64,000 nucleotides of DNA from Larix kaempferi (GCA_027924585.1 BSBM01000096.1:4464001-4528000); one strand, 5' to 3'; counted from the stretch's first letter, positions 10,230 through 22,147 are shown. Notes: generated by a model not told the origin, from the sequence alone. Translations and numbers: made by a program.

Positions 10230-11690
10230 TGACGACGCAAAGAGATGCCAACCTTCCAGGGTAACGAGACCGAGGATCCTGAACAATATTGGTTTTTGTG
10301 CCAAGCATTCTGGACTGTGAAGTCAATCCAGGATGACAATATCAAGAAAGGATAGTTAGCGATGACCCTCAAGGGCCGTGCGCTAGACTGGCATATGAAT
10401 TTTACTAAGGTACCGACGAGAACTCCAGGTAAAACATTGGCACAGATAGAGACAGAGATGATCAATGAGTTTAGAAAACCAAAATCTGAGTCGCAGTACA
10501 TTACCGAGCTTAAGGAGATCAAGCAATTTCCAAACGAGTTGGTACAGGATTTCGATCAATGGTATAAAACACTAATGGAGAAAGTAAGTTTCGGGATGAG
10601 CGATATGCAACATAAAGAATGGTTTATCATTGGGTTGGTGCCACACATTCGTGGGCCATTGATGCAATAGAAGGTAGAGACTCAGGCGGAGGCACTAGAA
10701 ATCGCAATGAATCTGGAGGCTTCACCAATCGGAGAAACAGGCTTAGGCATGGATCGAATACAAGTGGAGTTGGAAAATTTGACAATCTAGTTATAGGATA
10801 TAAAGAAGGGAAAAGAGGCCCGCGAAGACGTCTGGTGCACTAGATGCAGGATAGAAGGACACCACAAGGATCAGTGCCCAGAGTTTCGAGAATACTTGAA
10901 ATCGAGTGCACCGAATCCCCTCAGTCGGGGAGGGATTCCTTGGTGTCGCATCTTTCATACAAGAGGACATCGACCAGAAGAATGTATGTACCTGCAGAAG
11001 ATAGTGTCGAAACCAGCGAACTTGTATTGCAAGTTCTATCGATCGGTTGGCCACGACGAGAAAGAATGCAGGGCTTATGACCTGCTCCAAGAGAGGACTG
11101 TGGATACATACTTCATGAAGGGAGAAGAGAAACCATCGGCACAGCAGCAGCAACAGTATAATCAACAGCTGCCTCAGTATAACCTGCAACCACAGTATGA
11201 TCAGTCGTAGTATGGTCAGTTGTAGTATGTCCAACCGCAATATCTGCAACCGCAATTTCCACAACTGCAATACTGTCAACCACAATATCCGTAGCCGCAA
11301 TATAGTCAAACGTAGTACCCACCATATGGGTCACTGCGAGGAGGATTTAGAGGGGGGTTCCGCAGAGGCCGAGGCGCTGGTACCGATCGAGGAGGAGCTC
11401 CTAGATGAGGATGAGGACCCATCATATGTTACAATTGTGGTCAGTAGGGGCATTATCAGAGGGATTTCCCGAATCCAACCCCACAGTGCACTTACTGCAG
11501 CGCTGTGGACCATGGGGTCGAAGACTGTCCTCAGCTCATCGCAAAGTGGAAAACTAAGAACCCCGCCCCCACCTCCAAAAAATCAGAATCCGCCAGCGGT
11601 ACAGAAGATATCAGCAGAGGTCAAAAATCAAAATGTGACTGTCGCAATAGTGACTCGCGTAGGAGCTGTGATAGGGGCTGACAAGTCATA
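10230..11690 (+). pseudogene. Gag of the older Ty3 element with five zinc-knuckle modules
   Basis: The capsid part (10248-10670) contains DPEQYWFLCQAFW, LKGRALDWHMNF and FQDFDQWYK-like motifs typical of plant Ty3 Gag. It is followed in one frame by five Cys/His modules: 10836-10877 CTRCRIEGHHKDQC (intact CX2CX4HX4C); 10944-10985 (second Cys is Phe); 11028-11069 (second Cys is Tyr); 11427-11468 (last Cys is Phe and a stop inside); 11487-11528 CTYCSAVDHGVEDC (intact). A Gln/Tyr-rich spacer (11140-11330) and an Arg/Gly-rich stretch lie between modules 3 and 4. Most plant Ty3 Gags have one or two knuckles. Several in-frame stops show it is dead. Confidence 0.85.
11140..11330 (+). repeat. Gln/Pro/Tyr codon repeat inside Gag
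   Basis: Short imperfect repeats of about 15-18 bp encode QPQY-like units (for example VQPQYLQPQFPQLQY), with several CAG or CAA codons mutated to TAG. It probably formed a low-complexity, possibly RNA-binding or flexible segment of Gag. Confidence 0.7.
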
Positions 11691-11775
11691 GGCTAGCGTC
11701 CGACGGGAAGCAAGAAAACAAGTCACATTTGATGCAGAGGCAGAAAGGGATTTTTTCTTAAAATCACAGGAAGTA

Positions 11776-12503
11776 ATGAGGCAGATAAGACAGCCACCTC
11801 TTCACCAAAAGGAAGTTACTTACGACATGCCACCGATATTCGACACGACGAATTCGCAGAAAAGGGACAACACCTTAAGAGCCTTTCTAGAGAGTTTCCT
11901 AGAGCTCGCAAAAGATCAGGACGCATTGGAGGATATATCCAACCTGTTGCATCGATGAGAGGGTGCATGATAGGAGCGTACGGTCAATTGAATACACAAG
12001 AGAAAGATAGGAAGAGAAATGTGGATGTCTGCGCAAGTCGGAGCATTCGATATCGACTCCATTATCTTGGATTTGGGGTCAGATGTGAACATCCTGATGA
12101 AACGGACCTAGGAGACTATGGGGAAATCATAGTTGGCTTGGTCCCCTATACAGCTATGGCTAGCAAACTAAAGTAAAGTCAACCCGATTGGTCGACTATG
12201 CCAGGTTCCTATTGAGATCAAGGACTCATAACATATGCATATTTTGATGTAATCGAGATTGTTGACAACACAAGTCCCTATCCAGTGCTGCTAGGGATAG
12301 ACTGGGAAATGGAGAATCAAGCTATTATCAACTTCAAGAAAAGGAAGATTTCATTTAAGAATTGTGAGATCAGGGTAGTCGCACCTCTTAACCCTGCAGA
12401 AGGGCAGAGATATGTTGAACCAATGAGGGATGAATTCACTGAGGGATGGGACAATCTCTACAACATATCTGAAGATTATATCAACCCTATTGTGGATGGA
12501 TAA
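11776..12503 (+). pseudogene. Aspartic protease region of the older Ty3 element
   Basis: The stretch near 12050-12110 reads IILDLGSDVNILMKRTWETM, matching the plant Ty3 protease pattern of a D-x-G-S active site followed by NILxKxTW. A later stretch at about 12270-12310 reads YPVLLGIDWEMENQA, the usual end of the protease domain. Several stops and a frame change at about 11955 separate the parts. Active site shows Leu where Ser or Thr usually stands between Asp and Gly (D-L-G-S). Confidence 0.78.
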
Positions 12504-12524
12504 TTAGGGTGGCGCAGTAGCATT

Positions 12525-13259
12525 TTGGCGTCATCCGATTCCAACGAAGCACTTGAAAATTGGAAGAATCGGATGCATGAAGTGTCATTTAGGAGGTGCG
12601 CATGGATCACTCAGTCACTGCGAAGGGTATCTATGGAAGAGTGCGAGCTACCAACGTATGAGGGATTTCCCAACTTGGTCGCATTTCTTACTAATTTTGA
12701 AGAAAACGTGGTGAAACCACAACGACTATTGGCCTTGGACGAAGACATGAAGGCTACACCAGCACGATGGTGGGCGACATACAAGTCCACCATAACTACC
12801 TGGCCACTATGTCGACACCTAATGACAGTTAGGTTCGGCGACACTGATGGATACTGCGGAAGAAAGTATGATGGCAGAAGCAATTCGAAGGAGCATTTGA
12901 GTGCATGTGAAATCCAATGGGGACCACGGGCAAAGCAGGAATGGGTCCATGCATTAATTCACACGTTGGATGAAGTACCGCGGAATTGGTAAGTCACAAC
13001 AGAACTGCGACGCGGAACAAACTCATGGGAACAACTAACAATTGGATTTAGCCAAATGTTCATTTTATCCGACGAAAACCCATTCATCCACAGCGCATTA
13101 CAGGCGGTCAGGGAGAACGTATTCGACGCAGTTCTAGCAGAGAAACCTATGGGACTTCAATGGACTGGGACACCTCAAATGCTAATGGAATTTTGCAACA
13201 TCACAAGAGAGCTGGATGATAAGGATGATCCAAGGGCCACATATATCCCAGAGTCATAA
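12525..13259 (+). pseudogene. Extra capsid-like module between protease and RT
   Basis: In the same frame as the surrounding protease and RT is a block of about 240 codons with one stop (near 12990). It contains PTYEGFPNLVAFLTNFEE, ATPARWWATYKSTI, LMTVRFG, KYDG, and WYVTTELRRGT-like motifs. The pattern of a P-x-Y-x-G-F opening, A-x-R-W-W, a helix-rich middle and a second W-near-the-end is the one seen in retrotransposon capsid domains, yet Gag is already present upstream. I infer a second capsid-like or Gag-derived domain inside pol. The family function is unknown to me. Confidence 0.65.
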
Positions 13260-13439
13260 GGAAGTCGCAGTGTCGAGGCACCAGATAAGCCTTCTGATAA
13301 GTTTCAGCATCCATTACGGATCAAGAAAGTGAACATTGGGTCGGAAGAGAACCCCAAGTTCACAAGCATTGGAGACTACTAGGATGACTCGACTATTGCG
13401 CAGATGACTAACCTTTTGCATTAGTTTCAGGATTTGTTT

Positions 13440-14765
13440 CCGACAGAATTCTCGAAGATGAAAGGGATTTCAGGGGACCTAGGGGAGATGAAAATCCCAC
13501 TGAAACTTGATGCAAATCCAGTAAAGCAGCGGCCTTATAGGTTGAATCCAAGGTATAAGTAACGGGTAAAGGCTGATATTGAAAGAATACTGGAAGCAGG
13601 AATTATAGAACCAGTTGAGGAATCGGAGTGGATCAGTCCAATGGTGGTCCAGGATAAGAAAATCGGCGAATTAAGGATTTGTGTTGATTTAAGAAAGTTG
13701 AACGACGCATGCCTACATGATCCATTCCCTACACCATTTACGGATGAAGTGCTTGAAGGAATGGATGGTCAAGAAATATCCTCCTTCACACACAGATTCT
13801 CTGGATACGACCAAATAAAGATTGCAAAGGAGGATCGGCACAAAACAATGTTCGTCACCGAATGCGGATGTTTTCAATATACAGTGATTCCATTTGGCCT
13901 AAAGAATGCAACAACAATTTTTTCAAGACTAGTAGTTGCGGCGTTCAAGGATTACATCCATAATTCCTTGCAGTATATATGGATGATTGGACAGTGTACG
14001 GTTTGGTTAAGGATCATGTCGCAAATCTGAGGTTGATGCTGGAAAGATGTCGACAACACCATATTTCGATGAACCTAAAGAAGTGCATTTTTTGCGCTCC
14101 GTTTGGGATTCTATTGGGGCACATAGTTTTCAGGGAAGGAATGTTGGTCGATCCTGCAAAGATCGCAATCATTGTTGACCTACCACTGCCGACAACAGTC
14201 AAGCAACTAAGATCAATGTTGGGACACACAAGATACTACAGGAAGTTTATCAGAGGATATGCAGCAATCATAGCATCGATGGAGAAGTTGTTGAAAAAAG
14301 ACGCCACGTTTGAATGGAATGAAGAGTTCCAGAAGAGTCTGGATATATTGAAAGCAAAGATGGTTGCAGCCCCTATACTAGGATTTCCAAATTGGATGAA
14401 GGATTTCCACGTTCACGTTGACGAGTCATGAGTCGCACTAACAGTCATCTTGGTCCAATCAGGAGAATGCGCAATAGACCACCCGATCACTCAGAACTTA
14501 AATACCTGGTGAAAAAGCCAATGTTGGGGGGGGGATCTATCAATGGTTGTTACTCTTCCAGGAATTTGATTTTGAAATAATTGTAAAGTCGGGGCACCTA
14601 AATGCAGGACCAGACCATCTGTCACAGATAGAGTCTGACGAAGAGCCAAGGAGCATTGACGAAGGATTGCCCGATGCTCAGTTGTTCAAGGTAGGAACGG
14701 TCGATGACCATTACCAGCAAATTATTCAGTTTTTGGCATCAGGAAAGGCTCCAAAGGGATTCACT
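13440..14765 (+). pseudogene. Reverse transcriptase and truncated RNase H of the older Ty3 element
   Basis: RT motifs in order: NPVKQRPYRLNPRYK, IEPVEESEWISPMVVQ, LRICVDLRKLNDACLHDPFP, GYDQIKIAKEDRHKTMF, IPFGLKNATTIFSR and the catalytic YMDDW (13976-13987). A frame change just before YMDD separates the two RT halves. The connection domain follows (LGHTRYYRKFIRGYA). RNase H starts FHVHVDES, but at about 14484 the HP motif that begins the domain runs directly into DHSELKYLV from its end, so roughly the middle half of RNase H is deleted. The tail (LLFQEFDFEIIVKSGHLNA) is intact. Confidence 0.88.
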
Positions 14766-14869
14766 ACCAACTAGAAGAAGCAGCTAGTCGTCAAAGTTGC
14801 AAATTTTCAATTGATTGCAGGACAACTATATAAGATGGGACCAGACGAGATACTTTGACGATATGTCCT

Positions 14870-15976
14870 TCCGCATGAACAGGAAAGGATTTTAGTGGAA
14901 GCTCACGACGGGGTCGCAGGCGGACACTATAGAGGACGTGCCACTGCTAGGAAGATCCTTCGAGCAGGACTATGGTGGCCAACGATGCATGGAGATGAAG
15001 CAAACTACACTAAAAGAGGCGACATATGTCAACAGACAGGGAAGCCGTCACAAAGGGATGAAATTCCATTAGTACCTCAATTGACGCTACAGGCTTTCGA
15101 CAAGTGGCCAGTTGACTTTGTGGGCCCCATCAACCCACCAGGAAAAAGAACAGGGTCGCGCTACATAATCACTACGAAATATTACTTGATGCGATGGGAG
15201 GAAGCTACCCCGGTAAAGGATTGCTCAACTACGACTGCAGCAAGATTCCTCTTTGACAACATGGTCACCAGGTTTGGGTGCCCAAAGATACTAATGAGTG
15301 ACCAAGGGACTCATTTTGTTAATCAGACAATTGCAGCGATGACGGAGGAATTTCAAATTCAACACAAGAAGAGCACCCCATATCATCCACAAGCTAGCAG
15401 GACAGTTGAAGCATTCAACAAAATCTTGGAGCATGCGCTCACGAAGGTATGAAACACAAATCATGATGATTGGGATTTGAATATCCCTACGATACTCTGG
15501 GCGTATCGCAAACTTGCAAATGATTGACTGGCCAGACCCCATTCAAGCTCATTTACGAGAAGGAAGTCATAATGCTGATAGAGTATATTGTCCCCAATCT
15601 GCGCATCACAGTAGCTACAAGAATGAGCGATGACGGAGCACTGGAAGAGTGGTTGGCACAATTAGTACAGCTCGATGAGGATCGGTTCATCGCATGATTT
15701 TATCAGAAGGTAGAAAAGGATCGACAGAAGGCTTGGCATGATCGCCACGTTAAACCTAAGCACTTTCAGCGCGGAGATATGGTTCTCTTATATGATAGTG
15801 AGTTTTCCAAGCAACCAGTTAAGTTACAGATGCATTGGTTAGGTCCCTACATAATCAATTTTGTCACTGATGGCGATTTGATACAGCTAAAAAGTTTAGA
15901 TGGGATATTGTTTCCAAATCTAGTAAATGGCAATCGATTGAAACCCTATCACCATGATCAGGCGCATAACAGTTGA
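14870..15976 (+). pseudogene. Integrase of the older Ty3 element
   Basis: The zinc-binding part reads AHDGVAGGHY and later GDICQQTGK; the first Cys of the CX2C pair is lost. The core keeps all three acidic residues: Asp in WPVDFVGP (15114-15116), Asp in MSDQGTHF (15300-15302) and Glu in TVEAFNK (15408-15410). The last two are 36 codons apart, the D-x35-E spacing of the family. The open frame ends at 15452, after which stops accumulate. A GPY motif domain (LGPYIINFVTDGD) occurs at 15835-15960 and is then duplicated. Confidence 0.87.
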
Positions 15977-16470
15977 GAAACAGGAAGAAAAAAAAAGGGG
16001 CAATTATGACAAAAAGGTAGAAAGCATGGCCAACCAAGTCGCTCATCGATGCTTCGCACGTTTAGCACGCGGGAGTCCAATCCAAGCATGATTACTGTGG
16101 ATAAGCCTCACTGGAAGACGACGGAGATATGGTTCTGTTATATGATAGTGAGTTTTCCAAGCAACCAGTTAAGTTACAGATGCATTGGTTAGGTCCCTAC
16201 ATAATCAATTTTGTCACTGATGGCGATGCGATACAGCTACAAAGTTTAGATGGGATATTGTTTCCAAAGCTAGTAAATGGAAATCAATTGAAACCCTATC
16301 GCCATGATCTGGCGCATAACAGTTGAGAAACAGGAAGAAAAAAAAGGGGCAATTATGACAAAAAGGTAGAAAGCATGGCCAACCAGGTCGCTCATCGATG
16401 CTTCGCACGTTTAGCACGTGGGAGTCCAATCCAAGCATGATTACTGTGGATAAGCCTCACTGGAAGACGA
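15772..16470 (+). repeat. 350-bp tandem duplication over the integrase C-terminus
   Basis: Unit 1 is 15772-16121 and unit 2 is 16122-16470, both beginning CGGAGATATGGTTCT, and the same CGGAGAT heptamer recurs at 16471-16477. The units are almost identical (a few substitutions plus one base fewer in an A-run). Each unit carries a 65-codon open frame with the GPY motif and the 3' untranslated sequence after it. Only the first copy follows integrase naturally. The short CGGAGAT at all three edges suggests unequal exchange or replication slippage. Confidence 0.9.
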
Positions 16471-16477
16471 CGGAGAT

Positions 16478-17264
16478 GAATGCTGACACACTTGTGGGAA
16501 GAATCTGACGGTTACGGGAAATATTTCACGAATGATCAGCAGGCGTCAAGGCTACAAAGCGCAAGCATAAATACAGGTGAAGAGGATAGCGAGAGCCAGT
16601 TAGGTTGAATGAGAGTCAGATGAAGAGAGTAAGTAAGTTGGATGAAGAGCATTCATAAATTGAGTGAGAAAGTCCAAGGAAGCTATGGAAAAGGGAAATG
16701 AGATAGTTTCAATGGTGCATTTTGTTTCCAGCGGAAGCACCCAAGGCACGCTAAGGGAAAGAACAACAAGTGTTCACGAACAACCAGCGGATGCAGAGGC
16801 ACCTGGTGTTAGGAACAACAACGATGAGGTCTTACCCAAGATGGTTAAGCAAGTTTCGAGTGTTCATAGAGCAACGGTCCCCCCGACCACGGAAGTACCA
16901 AGAGAAAAGGCATGCTGGCACCAGCGAAGGATGATCAAATGTGCGAAACAGATGTGTCGGACCGTTATGCCTATTCCACAAGTTGGTGTTGTCGAATAAT
17001 TTCCGTCCAGTCGCAAGCCGAGGTCAAAAGTAATAGACAGCTGCGAAGGAAACGATGATGAAGGTTCCAAGAGACTGGAGGATGAGTTCGAGAAGTACAT
17101 GATAATGACCAAGAGACTGGAGGATGAGTTCAAAAATTACACGACAGCGAGCTCCAGACGACAAGAACACCCTCAGAAGCTTAGCACAACGATGGAAGAG
17201 AACAGTACCAGAGGTTTCCAGCTGAGGTGGCTCGAGGGAGAGCCACAAGTTTGTGTTGGGGGCC
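16478..17264 (+). other. 3' internal region and polypurine tract of the older Ty3 element
   Basis: Contains an open frame of 111 codons (16664-16999) of unknown nature, rich in charged residues, and an imperfect 42-bp tandem duplication starting at 17067 and 17109 (AGAGACTGGAGGATGAGTTC). A G-rich tract (GTTGGGGGCC) ends at 17264 directly before the 3' LTR and is the probable polypurine tract. Confidence 0.6.
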
Positions 17265-18024
17265 TGTTGGCACGGGATAAGTCTGCATGAAGTGCGAAAT
17301 ACGACAGCTACGAAGAAGGACCATCTGCGGAAGGAAGGGTCATTCACAGAGAACAAGGAAGCGCAAGACTAGTTAGGTTGTTAGAAAGGGTCATTTGGAC
17401 CATTGTGTAATCGCCATAGTTGGCTATAAATAAGAATGTGAATGTAAGCCTAAGGGCATCATCTTGGCATCATATCATTATGATTTTGGTATGATTGCTC
17501 TGTTTTCGGCACTTTTGTATGGATCTGTGATAGGATGTGTTGAATTGTTTTTGCGAAGGTTATGCCGCAGGCTTTGATGATTTAATGCATGAAGATGTTT
17601 GGATTTGTCTTTTTGTCTCTTTTTATGTCGAATGGTGAATGCTTTATGTTGTTTTTTGTAAGGTTTAATTGATGTGATATTTGGTATTTCCCTGTTAATG
17701 TGAATTTTAATTGTGTAATGAATATGCAAATGATGAATACATGGTTAAAATGCGAATGATGAATGTTTGTTTGAGTTACGAAGTATGATGCGAAAGCATA
17801 TCTCTGGTTTCTGATGCGATAGAGTTAGAGAAGGCGCATGTCCCTTCCCCACTACGGAAACTTGGTTCCTGCAGCCCCCTTAACCATCTCGGGCGAGACA
17901 TCACTCGCTTCGCGGGTGTTGCTAGAAAGGGTAAAACCTTTATGGGATGGTGCTTAAGGGTGTTGGGTTGGTGTTTGTTGACGACACTACGAAGTGAATC
18001 CCTATCGACAGAACTGTGTCAACA
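17265..18024 (+). repeat. 3' LTR of the older Ty3 element
   Basis: Partner of 2878-3637, clearly more diverged than the LTR pair of the nested element, consistent with the nesting order. Starts TGTTGGCACGGG and ends GTCAACA. TATA box at 17425-17432. Confidence 0.93.
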
Positions 18025-21000
18025 AATGAGGATCACTTGTGGGATTCCTTTCCATGGTGGTCGAAATTATGATAGGAAATCTCCAAGGCCATGGCGACAT
18101 GGACATAAAGTAATAGAAATTTGTCATGGAAGCACCATAGAATGCCACAAATGGTCTAAATGGACATGGTGGCACATTATCACATGCCACATCAACAATA
18201 CAAAAAATATTTTAAAAGGTTTGGAGCCAAAATCTTGTTTTGGCCATAACAGGAGCAAATTAACTCGAAATTCATTGAGATTTCAAGTGTTTGTCTGTAG
18301 TGAGGACTGCAAAAATTCCAAAGAGAGGCATGGGATTGTTCTAATATTATCTTGCACAAATGGGGAATTAGTAACTTTTGAATATGCATACTCAGTTGTT
18401 TGACAAGGGAACTAGGGATAAATTTTTTGATAATGTAGTACTTGACCAGGCATGTATATAACGTAGGAATATTTGGTCAAATTCCAAGAGGTGCGGAACG
18501 AAGATGCAGAATATTTCTATTTGGGATAACATTATGGTGATTTTAGAAAACTTTGAGGAGGTAAAAGTGAATCGGGATCTCAAAACTGGAAAAATATATT
18601 TTATTAACAGTTTACCTTCTCGACAAGTCAAACAAACTTGGTGAAGTTAATTTTTCCCATTTTTTCTCCATTTGTGAGATAGCAATTTTCACCGAAAATT
18701 CTAGGTCTGGAATAAATGTAAAAAGTGAAAGTTGGCAATTCAATAAAATTATAGAAATTGATTGGAGCATCGACTCAATGGTCTAAAAGTTGTTAAGTAA
18801 TCCTTATCATGAGTATTATCTACACCCGATACAAAAATAAAAATAAAAAATGGCTCTCCCTATATTTTCTTCTATAGGTGGTTGAACTTGGTATTTGAAA
18901 CTAAATGCACCTACAGAAGAAGTGCAAAAACAAAAATTGGGAAAAATTGGTAATTTTGGAGAGATCTAACTTTTATCTCTGAACCCAAAATTAAGCCCAG
19001 GTATAGCCATTGGAAATTTCATGCATGGGAGAATATAAAAGAAGGTTATTATTTATTAAATATGTTTCTGCTTGTTACAAAAAGCAAGTAAAACATATCC
19101 TCTATGCTTTATTGGGAAAGATAATTTCAATGTGGGTACTTCCAAAGTATCCTAAACTTTGGGAAAAACTTCTAGAATGGTATAGGAGTATACCAAAGAT
19201 GAAATTGAGTATAGATATATGTTATGTTATAATGGTGCTTGCACAATTTGGAAAAGTAAGGCATGATAAGTTGCTTACTTACTAGCAATGTGAGTGGTTA
19301 ACCTAGGGATAGATAAATTCTTGATAACATAGCAATATTGTTGATGAGAAGGGATATTGGAATGAGAATATTATGGTGATGTTTGTTAATATGTGGAGAA
19401 ACATATGGAATGGAGAAGCCTATATTATTCTTGCAAATTGTATTTTATAAACATGCACGAAGAGAGGAGGAATTAAGAGTGATTGATGGTTCCCTAGCAA
19501 GAATGCATGCAATGCATATATCATATTTAGACTAATAAATATGGATTATAAACGAGGGTTTTGGAGGCATTTACTTGGGGTAATTGAATATCATATGAAA
19601 TTACCAAGAAAACAATGATAGCTAATGGGAATAAAGAACATACCAGCAGCTAAAGAATAATGCAAGTCCTATAGGTAATGGGTGAATCGTCTGTGTGGGA
19701 AAGTGTATGCATGTTTGAAAGAATTGCAAGTTATGAACCATCAACTTATCTGTAAAGAATAGGAAGACATGATGAGTTTCCACTCATATAGAAATTGATA
19801 GTTGGATGAAGAATTCCAATGAATGTGGATCTATGGTGTGGTTCAAAATTGTTTTGAAGAGTTCCATGGCAATGAAAAGTGTATTTGTCCTTAGCATGGA
19901 TTGCAAAAGAGAATGAAATTTGGAAAGAATCCAAATGGATTTGGAATGACAATAATTTTAGCACCATGAAGTGCTTGAGTTTCGAGATAAATTCAATGTT
20001 GGGGAAAGATTGGCCCTTGAAAGAAAACATAAAAAATAAATATGGTAATGCAACTACAGGTTGGGAACCATGAATGGTCAAGTTGAGTTTGGTTAGCATT
20101 GTTCATGGTAAAGGGAGCAGTAGCTCAATGATGAGCATAATGCAAAGAAAATTCATATTAAGGAAATATTTATGCCATATTCATGTGGAACTTGAGGATA
20201 GTTGAAGAAAGAAAATGAAGTAGTTGCAATTCCAAAGAAAGGTACATAAGGTGAAGAATTACTGTAGCGGAAATTGGGGAGCAATCCCAATAAGCCAGAA
20301 TTGATAAAGAAGGGGGATTTTTCACCTTGAAATTGTTTTGTTTATAGCATAAGAATTGCATTCTTGGAAAGTAGCAAGTATAAATGGATAGACATTGATG
20401 AATTGATATTTGGTGAGAAAATCACAATTAATGATCCATTGTGTGTTTGGAAAAAATACCATCAATTGGATTGTTATGATGTGGAAGAGGAATCATATGC
20501 TACAAAGAAGAGTTGAAAAAGGAAATTCCTTAAGTCATTTCATGTTGCTATATTTATATTTTCTGAATTTTATGTGTAAAGAATTAAAGTATGAGAATGT
20601 TGAAAATTCAAAATAATGCAATAGCTAGAATGGATATGCACTAGTGGACATATAAAGAGATTATTCATAGTGCATATAAATATGCTTGTGCACACCTATC
20701 ATATTTCATATTGGTAAAAGTGGTATTGATGTTACATGTGAAATGAACATGGAGTGATAATGATTTTGGTTGATAATGGTTGTATTACTGTAGATAATTG
20801 AATCACGACTAAAGTTGTTGATTATACTACTACATGTATAAGTCATACTTGTAAAGAAAGGATAATGCCAATAAATTATCGATCAAGGGTATGGTGAAAG
20901 GGATATGTAACTTTACATAAAACACTAACTAATAAGGTAACATCATATATGTATTGGCAGCCATGCAAGTATGGATTTGCGTGTGCTTGTTAATTGCATA

Positions 21001-21687
21001 AGTGTTGGGAAAAGGGATTAGGTAAGAACCCCTTCATCCATATTTAAATATTATTAATTGGTATTTGTGTGATATTTGAATGCATCTGTGTTAATGATAC
21101 CCATGTGGTAAAGGCAAAGAGTCTTATACCTATATGATTTTTAACAATCTAAAATGCATTCATATGAAGTAAATTAGCATGCCATGTGTGTTTGCTATGA
21201 GTTAATGACCAAGGAAAGTCGGGACCTATGACCCTTTTGTGGAAACCAATGCCATGTGACACAATCATGGGCTAATCCATAGTGTTGTTGGAAAAGGAAA
21301 GACTATATTTCTACACAAGTGTCCAATGGTTTCCCTACTTGTTTCAATGCATTGGATTGTAAACTTCTTTCCAACACAGAGACACCATTAGAGGGGAAGG
21401 ATTTTTCAAGAGACCACTGAGTCAGAAAGAAAATGACTTCTAGTATGCTTGAGGGATTATTTAGTAGATAAAGGGTATATTCTTGGTGTGCATTGGGTTG
21501 AAGAAGAAGGTGTCTAGATGGTTGTACAAGTATTGGGCAGGTGGTTAGATGATGGGTCAAGGCATTGGATAGACCCTTTAATTCATCATGATGGAATGTG
21601 TGACAAAAGAATATGGTATTCATGAATCAATACAAAGGTGCATTGAGTAATATGTGCATTAATTGATTGTGTAAATATGTGATTATT
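18025..21687. other. Gene-free DNA, nothing recognised
   Basis: AT-rich with short open frames only (for example 19010-19285 and 19746-20099). Translations show no domain that I recognise and no consistent frame from one to the next. It may be heavily decayed retroelement sequence, but I cannot support a family. Confidence 0.5.
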
Positions 21688-22147
21688 GTTTGACTCACAA
21701 GATATTTCCAAAATATTGAACACCTTGAGCAACCGCTAACACAAACAGATCACATATCAACACATCGATGTTTTACGTGGCTAAAACACTCATAGAGGGA
21801 AATAGTCCATGGCCCCATCCAAATAGCTACTTGAGGAAATATATTAATGCAAAGGGAAAAATATTTTACATATGAGTTTCTCGTAATTGATTATTGAGAA
21901 AATGACCCTCCATGCTATTTAAATAGAGATCATGGACCAATTGAGTGTTAAGTCACATATCAATAGTCGTTAAGATCGAGGTGAAGATGAATCGTCAAAT
22001 CATTCTATGTTTAGAACATATTCTGACCATTGGATTACATAAGTACAAATGCATACTAGGATGCATACTAAAGAAACACGCTTTACCTAAAGACACATTA
22101 TACCAAGTTGATCATAACTAACTCCTAAGTGTCTAAATATCATAACA
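21688..22147 (-). repeat. Probable 3' LTR of a decayed Ty1/copia element
   Basis: On the minus strand a purine tract (AAGGGGGGA) at about 22148-22156 is followed by TGTTATGATATTTAG, the expected LTR start after a polypurine tract. Near the other end lies TTTTACGTGGCTAAAAC, which resembles a stretch often seen near the U5 end of plant copia LTRs. The left boundary is a guess, as no partner LTR is in the window. Confidence 0.5.

Larger units (their letters stand above)
2878..18024 (+). mobile_element. Ty3-type LTR retrotransposon, old, split by a nested element
   Basis: Two direct repeats of 760 bp (2878-3637 and 17265-18024), both beginning TG and ending CAACA, bound a plus-strand gag-protease-RT-RNase H-integrase order, which is the Ty3/Metaviridae arrangement. 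A primer-binding site follows the left LTR and a G-rich tract precedes the right one. A younger Ty3 element (4367-9097) is inserted in the leader. The reading frame from about 10.2 to 15.4 kb stays mostly in one frame but has many stops and at least two frame changes, so the copy is dead. Flanking pentamers (GTTGA, AATGA) are not a clean target duplication. The Gag with several zinc knuckles and the extra capsid-like block between protease and RT set it apart from common chromoviruses. Confidence 0.93.

Noticed and set aside
11197-11691. 164-codon open frame in another frame of Gag
   Set aside because: The real Gag frame with knuckles 4 and 5 runs through the same DNA; this is its shadow.
16664-16999. 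111-codon frame as an extra gene of the older Ty3 element
   Set aside because: It could be an additional 3' open frame as in some Ty3 lineages, but the sequence shows no domain or start context that would support a gene call.
17942-18403. 153-codon open frame on the plus strand
   Set aside because: It begins inside the 3' LTR and runs into unrelated flanking DNA; no domain.
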